Shown: positions 53,833-60,774 of the stretch, in pieces
Numbering within the stretch: the stretch's first letter is position 1
Layout: each line of letters opens with the position of its first letter
Assembly: GCA_001771315.1 (NCBI GenBank)
Contig: METK01000015.1
Location: 36,840-100,839, forward strand
Length of the DNA stretch: 64,000 nucleotides
Direction: 5' to 3'
Source: a candidate division TM6 bacterium RIFCSPHIGHO2_12_FULL_36_22
GTDB taxonomy: Bacteria; Babelota; Babeliae; Babelales; UBA12409
Program-made: the position numbers and the translations under genes
Notes under the pieces: model-generated
Told to the model about the DNA's origin: nothing
The model's database searches: none
What the model saw: the letters and a program-made list of their open reading frames with translations, nothing else

Positions 53833-54288
53833 TTAGCTTGCGAGGCTGTCTTGGCATGTATGAAAGTAAAGATCTGCTCGAGCACGTTGTAAGGCTTTTC
53901 TTTTTTTGCAAGATTTATAATATTCGTAAATGCCCAAAGATAATACTAGAACACCTGTCGAAGCAAGAGCTGCGCCAACAGGGTCTTTTTTTGCAAATTC
54001 AACTACAGCTTTGCAACTTTTATTAGTTTCAGCAATTACCTTAGCTTTAACACCCGGATATGAAGCCTTAGCGGCAGAAGATAATTCAGATGATTTTTGT
54101 GCAACAATAGCGGCACCTTTTTTTGCTACTATAACACTTTGAGCACATAGTTTTGTACCTTCAGCTTTTGCAATATCAACGGCGATAGAAGCTGTTTGTT
54201 TTGCAGAGGTAGCAAGATCACCATATGAGTATCCAAAGCTTTGACCTATTGTAAGCATTACAAGAGATAGGGTAAATATTTTTTTCAT
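53833..54288 (-). CDS. Small exported protein, helical with C-terminal membrane segment, member 1
   Basis: A 151-aa protein: signal peptide about 1-19 (ending near SFG), an Ala/Lys-rich helical region, then the segment FAKKDPVGAALASTGVLVLSLGI, a hydrophobic span about 102-120, followed by YEYYKSCKKRK and a short tail. The order of helical region, K(x)P before a membrane span, and a Tyr/Lys/Cys-rich C-terminus is shared by the next two genes. The Ala-rich region (KQTASIAVDIAKAEG, KKGAAIVAQKSSELSSAAKA) looks like an amphipathic or coiled helix. Function unknown. Confidence 0.7.
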   Translation of the reverse strand: MKKIFTLSLVMLTIGQSFGYSYGDLATSAKQTASIAVDIAKAEGTKLCAQSVIVAKKGAAIVAQKSSELSSAAKASYPGVKAKVIAETNKSCKAVVEFAKKDPVGAALASTGVLVLSLGIYEYYKSCKKRKALQRARADLYFHTCQDSLAS

Positions 54289-54435
54289 AAAATCCTGTAG
54301 GTTTAATGAGGTTAGTTATATAGTGCAAATTAATTTATCTATATTATTTCAAATAAGGTAAAAAAGTCAAATAAGTGCTTTATATAAGAAAAAATCAAAA
54401 TTGGTATTCTGGTTGGCAGGATTTTATTGTTAAGT

Positions 54436-54467
54436 AAAAAGAGGAAAGTTTTTGCCTTCCTCTTTTT
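54436..54467. terminator. Terminator between small exported genes 1 and 2
   Basis: Stem AAAAAGAGGAA / TTCCTCTTTTT (11 bp) with a 10-base loop; ends the minus-strand gene at 54483 and is symmetrical for the plus strand. Confidence 0.88.
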
Positions 54468-54482
54468 AATTCAATAAATAAT

Positions 54483-54923
54483 CTAGTTTAATGATGCTAA
54501 TATTGCTACGCATAATGCGCACGTTGCAGGTTCACCAATTTTTTTACAAGAAAATTGTGCAGCTTTAACAATACCATATGCTAATGCCGGTGCAATGCTA
54601 CGGATGATAGCCTGACGCTGCGCTCTGTCTTTGCTATGACAACAATATTCACAGTTTTTTTTGTATATGTAAGCAACTCTGCCTAAGTAGGCAGCATAAA
54701 GCGCAGAAACAGTTGCAGCTTTAGGATGTCTTTTAACTAAGTTGGTCACATCCTTAGGTAAATTTGCATAGTTGTAGTTTTGAGCAACTTGGTAAATACC
54801 TTTACCACATTTTGTAGTTGCACGTGCTACTTCTGTTCCAAAAGTTGAAACAGTTTCAGAAACCGTTGGTTGAATCTGTGTAGTAGCCAATAGGCTGAGA
54901 GTTAAAAATAATATTCTTTTCAT
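54483..54923 (-). CDS. Small exported protein, helical with membrane segment, member 2
   Basis: A 146-aa protein: signal peptide about 1-19, a helical region with Cys-containing segments, then VKRHPKAATVSALYAAYLGRVAYIYKKNCEY, where a hydrophobic span follows a Lys-His-Pro-Lys segment as in members 1 and 3. It continues about 50 residues further than those two, with a cysteine-rich stretch (CEYCC) and a second hydrophobic helix at the end. GGAGG-type sequence precedes the ATG. Function unknown. Confidence 0.7.
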   Translation of the reverse strand: MKRILFLTLSLLATTQIQPTVSETVSTFGTEVARATTKCGKGIYQVAQNYNYANLPKDVTNLVKRHPKAATVSALYAAYLGRVAYIYKKNCEYCCHSKDRAQRQAIIRSIAPALAYGIVKAAQFSCKKIGEPATCALCVAILASLN

Positions 54924-54954
54924 AGAGCCTCCATTTAAGATTTATGATTCTAAA

Positions 54955-55353
54955 TTAATAAAAAAGACATTCATCACTGTTGTAAAAATCATTATCCTCT
55001 TTATTTGTTGTAAGAATTGAATCACGATTTTTATAACTGTTATAGACAATTATAGCTGCGCAGGCAGTAAATAATGTGATAGAAAATGTAGCATTAGGAT
55101 TTTTTTCTACAACTTGAATAAGAGTATTGTAACCAGTTTTTGTTTTATCCAAAGCTTGCTTTGCAATAGTAGGACATTGGGCTTGAGCTGTAGCAATCAG
55201 TTTTGAGGCCTTTGTTTGAGCATCAAGAACAACACTGCTATGAGCAAGTTTTGAATAGTGTGTTTTTACAGAATTTACAACGTTAGCTTTAGAAAATCCA
55301 AAGCTATTACTTGCGGTAAGAATCCCAAAAGAGAGTATAAGTAATTTTTTCAT
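54955..55353 (-). CDS. Small exported protein, helical with C-terminal membrane segment, member 3
   Basis: A 132-aa protein: signal peptide about 1-19 (ending NSFG, as in member 1), helical region with KASKLIATAQAQCPTIAKQALD, then VVEKNPNATFSITLFTACAAIIVYNSYKNRD, a membrane span placed as in members 1 and 2 (K-x-P before the span; Tyr and Lys after it), and a short acidic tail. Members 1 and 3 are the most alike. Tandem array on one strand suggests duplication. Confidence 0.7.
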   Translation of the reverse strand: MKKLLILSFGILTASNSFGFSKANVVNSVKTHYSKLAHSSVVLDAQTKASKLIATAQAQCPTIAKQALDKTKTGYNTLIQVVEKNPNATFSITLFTACAAIIVYNSYKNRDSILTTNKEDNDFYNSDECLFY

Positions 55354-55470
55354 GAGTTTCCCAGAAATTTAATAAGATTAGTAAGGTTTGCAAATTAAAC
55401 ATATAATTATTATTTCACATAGATACAAATATGTCAAAAGCCTCCCCCAAGAAGATAAAAGCTTTAAAAA

Positions 55471-55854
55471 CTATCGTTTGGCATAGATAACCAAGGAGCC
55501 GCTTTCGTGGGATTCTGTGCGATTATTTTTTTTAGTTAACCAGAGAATGCCAGCAATGAGGGCGCCAACTGAGGCTATGCTGACAGCCGTAGTTAGTGTT
55601 CTGTGCTTATGTATAGCAACATGTGCTAGGTCTTTCAGGGCCTGGGTAAAGCTAGTAGGGTGTGGGATAATAACGAGAGTTTCTATAATTCTGCCAGAAC
55701 TGTCTCTGATGACATTGGTACCAGCTTGGAGTAATTGTTTACTACCATCATTGAATGTAATAGAAGCGCCTTTTTGGTACTCTAGTGCTGAAGCTGAATT
55801 GATACTCATAAATAGGATCAAAAAAACTGTTGTAACTTGCTTTGTAATATGCAT
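55471..55854 (-). CDS. Small exported protein with C-terminal membrane segment, member 4
   Basis: A 127-aa protein starting at the ATG at 55854 (AAAAGG upstream), which begins a signal peptide (about 1-23, ending SASA); the longer upstream frame is not needed. The mature part has a beta-strand-like segment (KGASITFNDGSKQLLQAGTN, DSSGRIIETLVIIP) rather than the Ala-rich helix of members 1-3, then a helix and a hydrophobic span about 90-108 followed by a basic tail. It shares only the general plan, so relation to the other three is uncertain. Confidence 0.65.
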   Translation of the reverse strand: MHITKQVTTVFLILFMSINSASALEYQKGASITFNDGSKQLLQAGTNVIRDSSGRIIETLVIIPHPTSFTQALKDLAHVAIHKHRTLTTAVSIASVGALIAGILWLTKKNNRTESHESGSLVIYAKR

Positions 55855-55954
55855 AATAACCTTTTGAGTAATATGTTGCTTGAATTTTAAAAAGCACCAC
55901 TTTAAGTATTCCGGATGGTAATTATTTGTCAAGGTGCCTAAGCCGGTCCTTCGG

Positions 55955-55983
55955 TTGTCAGAGAAGTGAAATTCCTGTATCCT
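55955..55983 (+). promoter_or_regulatory. Promoter for the ftsY operon
   Basis: TTGTCA (55955-55960) and TATCCT (55978-55983) with exactly 17 bases between, about 36 bases before the ftsY ATG. It would drive ftsY and the closely spaced genes that follow through pth. Confidence 0.6.
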
Positions 55984-56019
55984 TAAAGGAATGAAACAGT
56001 TTTATTATGGGAACCAAAT

Positions 56020-56904
56020 ATGTTTGGATTTATCAAGAAAACGCTTTCAAAAGTATATACCCAAGTTACCTCTCAGTTAGGGGGTATTTTTGGTAAAACG
56101 ACAATTTATGAAAAGGATTTGCAGGAGCTTAAGGAGATTTTGCTTAAAGCCGATACGGGAGTCAAGGCGACTCAAGATATTATCGCAGCTCTTACAGAGC
56201 AATTAGAATCTCACGAAGTTACTTCAGGAGCAGATCTTAAGGATGCATTGGCGCAACAGCTAGAGTATATACTACCATCACAGCAATTTGATACAGGAAA
56301 TGTATATATGTTGGTTGGCATTAATGGAAGTGGGAAAACTACTTTTGCAGCTAAGCTTGCTCATCAATTACAACAACAAGGAAAGAAAATTTTATTGGTA
56401 GCTGCAGATACATTTCGTGCCGCAGCTGTTCAACAGCTCCAGGAATGGGGTCAGCGTTTAAATATTGAGGTAGTTGCAGGAAGAGAGAATGGTGACCCTG
56501 CAGCAGTAGTATATGCGGGTTGTGAGCAATTTAAATCCGGTGATTATGATGTGCTCATTATTGATACAGCTGGGAGATTGCAAACCAAAATCAATTTGAT
56601 GCAAGAGTTAGATAAGGTCAAGCGTGTCATTAGTAAAAAGCTTCCTGAGTATAAAGTGAACACACTTCTTACGCTTGATAGTATGTTAGGACAAAATTCT
56701 TTCGATCAAGCAAAAATATTTCATGAAAAAATTGATATTGATGGCATTGTGCTTACTAAGATGGACGGTACAGGGAAAGGCGGTATACTATTTGCAATAG
56801 CAAGTGAATTGAAAATACCTGTTTATTATATATCATTCGGGGAAGCTATTGAGCAACTCAAACTCTTTGATTCTCACGAATATATACAAGAATTATTGGC
56901 GTAA
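56020..56904 (+). CDS. ftsY: Signal recognition particle receptor FtsY
   Basis: A 294-aa SRP GTPase receptor delivering ribosome-nascent chains to the membrane. N-domain helices are about 1-85; G1 GINGSGKTT is at 100-108, followed by DTFRAAAVQQL, G3 IIDTAGRLQT, G4 LTKMDGTGKGG, and the closing YISFGE segment. It lacks the long acidic A domain found in E. coli, like many bacterial FtsY. The last G5 region (GEAIEQLKLFD) is shortened. First gene of a dense plus-strand cluster, three bases before prmC. Confidence 0.96.
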   Translation: MFGFIKKTLSKVYTQVTSQLGGIFGKTTIYEKDLQELKEILLKADTGVKATQDIIAALTEQLESHEVTSGADLKDALAQQLEYILPSQQFDTGNVYMLVGINGSGKTTFAAKLAHQLQQQGKKILLVAADTFRAAAVQQLQEWGQRLNIEVVAGRENGDPAAVVYAGCEQFKSGDYDVLIIDTAGRLQTKINLMQELDKVKRVISKKLPEYKVNTLLTLDSMLGQNSFDQAKIFHEKIDIDGIVLTKMDGTGKGGILFAIASELKIPVYYISFGEAIEQLKLFDSHEYIQELLA

Positions 56905-56906
56905 GC

Positions 56907-57755
56907 ATGCAATTATTATCTTTATTGAAAACGATCACTAGAGCGGTCCCTGAGCAACAAGCATGGTGGTTGTTAGAAAAACTTACCGGTAAATCTCGAA
57001 GTAAGTTGATAACTCAGGATGAGATTGATATCACTTCAGAGCAATTGTTACAACTTCAAGATTGGCTTGAAGAGATTGTGATCAACTCTCAACCAATACA
57101 ATATATTATTGGTTCAGTTCCTTTTTATGAAATTGAGATTCTTTGTAAACCCCCTGTTCTTATTCCGCGACCGGAAACAGAGGAATGGGTTGTACAGCTC
57201 ATACAGCAACTACAACCATATAAAGATAGACCATTAAGGATTCTTGATTTGTGTACCGGTTCTGGTTGTATTGGTCTTGCTCTTGCACATGCATTACCAA
57301 ATGCACACGTTATTATGAGTGATATTGCTGAACATGCGCTGATGTTGGCACAAGAAAATAAACTTTATAATAGTATTCCGAATTCTACCATTCTTCCATC
57401 CAATTTATTTGAGACGGTTGGTGATTATGCTCCATTTGATATTATTGTATCTAATCCTCCATATATTCCTATGCAAGCGTATAAGCATTTAGATTCTTCT
57501 GTTAAAGAATGGGAAGATCGTTTAGCATTAGAGGCTGGAAAAGATGGGCTATCTATTATCAAGAAAATTATTGAAGTGGCACCTAACTATTTATCTTCTC
57601 GTGATAAAGCTGTAGACTTTCCCCAATTGTTAATTGAGATTGATTATACACAAGCGGAAGCCGTTACAAATTTGCTCAAGCATGCAGGTTTTAACCAGAT
57701 TGCTATCGATAAAGATTTATATAATAAGGATCGGGTAGTACGAGCTTCGCTTTAA
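56907..57755 (+). CDS. prmC: Peptide chain release factor N5-glutamine methyltransferase
   Basis: A 282-aa methyltransferase that methylates the GGQ glutamine of release factors RF1/RF2. The substrate-binding N-terminal domain is about 1-85, with IPRPETEEW at 86-94. The SAM motif LDLCTGSGCIGLALA is followed by SNPPYIPMQ (182-190), the NPPY catalytic motif that binds the glutamine. Length typical. It begins two bases after ftsY ends. Confidence 0.95.
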   Translation: MQLLSLLKTITRAVPEQQAWWLLEKLTGKSRSKLITQDEIDITSEQLLQLQDWLEEIVINSQPIQYIIGSVPFYEIEILCKPPVLIPRPETEEWVVQLIQQLQPYKDRPLRILDLCTGSGCIGLALAHALPNAHVIMSDIAEHALMLAQENKLYNSIPNSTILPSNLFETVGDYAPFDIIVSNPPYIPMQAYKHLDSSVKEWEDRLALEAGKDGLSIIKKIIEVAPNYLSSRDKAVDFPQLLIEIDYTQAEAVTNLLKHAGFNQIAIDKDLYNKDRVVRASL

Positions 57756-57772
57756 CTTCTTGCGGAGGCATG

Positions 57773-58276
57773 ATGTGGCCCTTTAATCAAAATAAGCAAA
57801 AAAAAGTTGCTACCTTATTGATTTATCCAACGGAACTTTGGGTTGCGCAATGGTCTTTTCATAACAATCAATATCTTATTGAAAGCATTGCTCACGAGCA
57901 ATTTGATTCTGTGTTAATGCATGATGGTATTGTCTACAATCTCACACGTGTACATACATTTTTACAAAATCTTATTTCTTGTAAGCATATTGCTATTGCT
58001 ATAGATACTGAAGAAGAGATAGAAGCTCCGCAACACTTTCAACATAGTTTGTTGGCGCTTAATAGCTCACTTACTTTAATTACTTTGATGTCGATGCATG
58101 CCGCACAGTTGGCAGGCCTAGAAGTTGAAGATCCATATGATAGTGTATTGCTTGAATATGCAGAAGAATATAGAGCAGGGTTTAAAGTTTCAGATTGTTT
58201 AATGGACAAGAGTGATACAAAAAAATATGGTAAGTATAAAAATGAAGTTCTTATTGGTCGTGGACTCCTAATGTGA
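57773..58276 (+). CDS. PilM-like short protein of unknown function
   Basis: A 167-aa protein using the ATG at 57773 (GGAGG at 57764-57768; an ATG three bases earlier is too close). The sequence KVATLLIYPTELWVAQWSF followed by a strand/helix alternation, and its position directly before a PilN-like gene, suggest a reduced PilM/ComA-type actin-fold protein. It is about half the normal PilM length, with no clear nucleotide-binding motif. It may be a truncated relic or a lineage-specific version. Confidence 0.5.
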   Translation: MWPFNQNKQKKVATLLIYPTELWVAQWSFHNNQYLIESIAHEQFDSVLMHDGIVYNLTRVHTFLQNLISCKHIAIAIDTEEEIEAPQHFQHSLLALNSSLTLITLMSMHAAQLAGLEVEDPYDSVLLEYAEEYRAGFKVSDCLMDKSDTKKYGKYKNEVLIGRGLLM

Positions 58277-58289
58277 GGATCGAAGAGTA

Positions 58290-58841
58290 GTGAAAAATTT
58301 AAAATTAAAAATGGGGCTTAGTCGAACAAGACAAAGAGCTCAGCTTATTTGGTTAATGTTATCGAGCCTAGGTGCTTTGGGCACAGTGGTTTTTCTTTGG
58401 CATATATCATATAATAAACAATACAATATATTTTTGCTGCAACAGCAAATAGATTGTATTACTCAAGAAACAACTTCATTGGAACAACTTATAAAGGCTA
58501 AAAAACAGACTATAGAACATATGTCTCAATTGCAGCAAAAATTGGATACGGTAACTCGATTGACTCGTTTAAAAGAGCAGGCGCCAATACACCTTCTTAA
58601 TGAATTAATTGATATGATTCCAGAAAATGTTTTTCTTGAATCATTGAGACTTAATGGTATGGATATTGAGTTATCTGGTTATGCATCAGAAATTAAGGAT
58701 GTTATGCAATTTTTGAACCTACTTGAAGACTCCAAGCAATTTAAGCAGCCAAACTTAGTTCGTCTTGGCTCATCGGAAGAAATTTCGGAGAGAGATGGGC
58801 TGACACCATTTACCATACATGCAAAACGAATAGAAATATAA
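58290..58841 (+). CDS. PilN-like inner-membrane protein
   Basis: A 183-aa bitopic protein: basic N-terminus, transmembrane span about 19-38 (LIWLMLSSLGALGTVVFLWH), a coiled coil about 45-85, and a C-terminal domain with LIDMIPENVFLESLRLNGMD and VMQFLNLLEDSKQF, the PilN/fimbrial-assembly pattern. PilN couples PilM to PilO in type IV pilus machines. The GTG start at 58290 is the likely start, with GTGAGGA upstream. This is a second PilN-type sequence in the window, the first being the C-terminal part of the GspL-like protein at 6730. Confidence 0.72.
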   Translation: MKNLKLKMGLSRTRQRAQLIWLMLSSLGALGTVVFLWHISYNKQYNIFLLQQQIDCITQETTSLEQLIKAKKQTIEHMSQLQQKLDTVTRLTRLKEQAPIHLLNELIDMIPENVFLESLRLNGMDIELSGYASEIKDVMQFLNLLEDSKQFKQPNLVRLGSSEEISERDGLTPFTIHAKRIEI

Positions 58842-58852
58842 AAGGACAAGCC

Positions 58853-59380
58853 ATGAGTACAAAAAATATAAAAGCAATTATTGGTCTAGGTAATCCTGGT
58901 GTACGTTTTGTAAACACGCGTCACAATATAGGCTTTATGGTGCTTGATGGGTTGGCAGATAAATACAATGTATCATGGCAGACTAAGGGTAATCTTGAGT
59001 ACGCTGAAATTGAAACTGATACCGGGAAGAATGTGCTTTTGATTAAACCACTTACGTATATGAATGACTCTGGTAAAGTCATTCCATTTTTAAAGAGTAA
59101 AAATATAAATGTGGATAATCTTCTTGTTGTGCATGATGAGCTTGAGTCCTCATTGGGAAAAGTTTCAATCAAAGAAGGTGGTAGCGCTCGAGGGCATAAC
59201 GGGTTGCGCTCTATTATTGAATTTATTGGTCCAGATTTTGAACGTGTACGTTGTGGTATAGGAAGACCGGAACAACCTGAGATGGTAGCTGACTATGTTC
59301 TTGAACGATTTTTAGACATTGCACAAGCTGATGAAATGGTTCAGATGGCTATCGGCGTTATTGAAAAGATTATTGCTTAA
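58853..59380 (+). CDS. pth: Peptidyl-tRNA hydrolase
   Basis: A 175-aa esterase that frees tRNA from stalled peptides, essential for tRNA recycling. The catalytic His24 lies in NTRHNIGF, Asn71 and Asp95 (TYMND, HDELE) and Asn116 in GHNGLRS are conserved, and the N-terminal GLGNPG is present. Slightly shorter than the usual 185-195. Its end overlaps the convergent exported gene by 11 bases. Confidence 0.97.
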   Translation: MSTKNIKAIIGLGNPGVRFVNTRHNIGFMVLDGLADKYNVSWQTKGNLEYAEIETDTGKNVLLIKPLTYMNDSGKVIPFLKSKNINVDNLLVVHDELESSLGKVSIKEGGSARGHNGLRSIIEFIGPDFERVRCGIGRPEQPEMVADYVLERFLDIAQADEMVQMAIGVIEKIIA

Positions 59381-60704
59381 TCAAAAAACCTTTGCCAGCT
59401 TGTACTGACTCAATATCTTTAACACATTGTGTTCTATTAAAAATTTCTTTTGTTAGATCATATGTTTGTTTGTAGATATCAAGTTCTTGTAATATAAATT
59501 TAATTTCATTTTCACATGCAGTAATGCGTAATGTTGAATCATCAATCTTGGCATCCATATCTCGAATGATTGTATTCATTGATTTCTTAAATAAGACATT
59601 TGTTTGAAATTGTCGTTCAAGCTTGGTACGCAATTCTTCGTCATAGCCGCGCTTTACCTTAAGGTATTTTATAGTTTCGCGTAGCATTGTAAGTCTGCTT
59701 TCTTTGCCGAAGCATCTTTTTGTATATAAGGCATCCAAGTTTATTTCGGAAGAGCTTGCTGTTAATTCTCGGATAACTTTTTCTATTTCTTTATAGGTTC
59801 TTGTGACAAGTTTAGGATTAACAATATCTTCAATAAGCTTTAAATATTGGTGTAATTCAATAGATAAATTTCGAGGGGTGCCCTTTTCTGTGGCCATGCG
59901 TCGGAGTTGCGTAAGAGCAGAACTGATATTATTGCCGGCAATTTCAATATGTTCGGATACTTTTTTATCAGTTCGTACATGGCCGTAATATTTGACCTTT
60001 TGTGCGGCATATTCAAATAATTCTTGTATTCCTTGGGCACAGGATTCAATACGATCGAACATATCCTTAATGATTTCGACTTCTCGTGTAGAGACCTTTC
60101 CTTCTTCATGTAAACTTGCTATATCCGATTCTAATGTTTGGAATGTTTCATTTGTCACATTTGCAATCCATAATGCTTGTTGAGCTGCACGATTAAATTC
60201 ATGGCACTGTAGTCCTTGCAATGTTTTATTATTGTATGGACGTATCATAAAGAACTTGAGTTTATTAGTCAGCCATTCTTTTAATTTTTCAGGTCGCTCA
60301 ATTGACTTAAGTTCAGAAAGAATGAAAAGAGAAATTATTTCAGATGCTTCTTGTTGAGCCTTTTTTTCCTGTTTTAATGTTCGAAGTAAAAATTCTGCAC
60401 GGTCATCGAATTCAGAAAAGTTATTGATCTCTTGCGGTGTTACAATAATAACTTGTTGCGTATTGATATTAATAGTAGGGCTTGATTCTGTAAGATCGAT
60501 AACAGATTGCATATTTTCAGAAATATCTCGCCAACAACGTTTTGCTTTATTGAGTAGATGACTAAATCGATGAAGGGCAACGGCAGCTCGTACATCACCC
60601 AATACATATTGATTTGGTGTTTGCGTACGAGAATATGTGTGAGCACTTATTCCGTTTAGGGCAAGCAAACAAATTATTGTTAAGCATGCACGATCATATG
60701 CCAT
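59370..60704 (-). CDS. Exported coiled-coil protein of unknown function
   Basis: A 444-aa protein. The ATG at 60704 follows AAAGGAGAGG and begins a signal peptide (about 1-19, CLTIICLLALNGISA); the longer upstream frame overlaps alaS and is rejected. The mature part is almost all helical, with several heptad-like stretches (residues about 60-130 and 290-430). No family is recognised. It ends convergent with pth. Another member of the large exported helical set in this genome. Confidence 0.7.
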   Translation of the reverse strand: MAYDRACLTIICLLALNGISAHTYSRTQTPNQYVLGDVRAAVALHRFSHLLNKAKRCWRDISENMQSVIDLTESSPTININTQQVIIVTPQEINNFSEFDDRAEFLLRTLKQEKKAQQEASEIISLFILSELKSIERPEKLKEWLTNKLKFFMIRPYNNKTLQGLQCHEFNRAAQQALWIANVTNETFQTLESDIASLHEEGKVSTREVEIIKDMFDRIESCAQGIQELFEYAAQKVKYYGHVRTDKKVSEHIEIAGNNISSALTQLRRMATEKGTPRNLSIELHQYLKLIEDIVNPKLVTRTYKEIEKVIRELTASSSEINLDALYTKRCFGKESRLTMLRETIKYLKVKRGYDEELRTKLERQFQTNVLFKKSMNTIIRDMDAKIDDSTLRITACENEIKFILQELDIYKQTYDLTKEIFNRTQCVKDIESVQAGKGFLIKQ

Positions 60705-60774
60705 AGCCTCTCCTTTTCCCTGATATTTGGTCTGTAGAGTACCACAGTCAAGGAGGCTTATGCAAGAAACTAGG

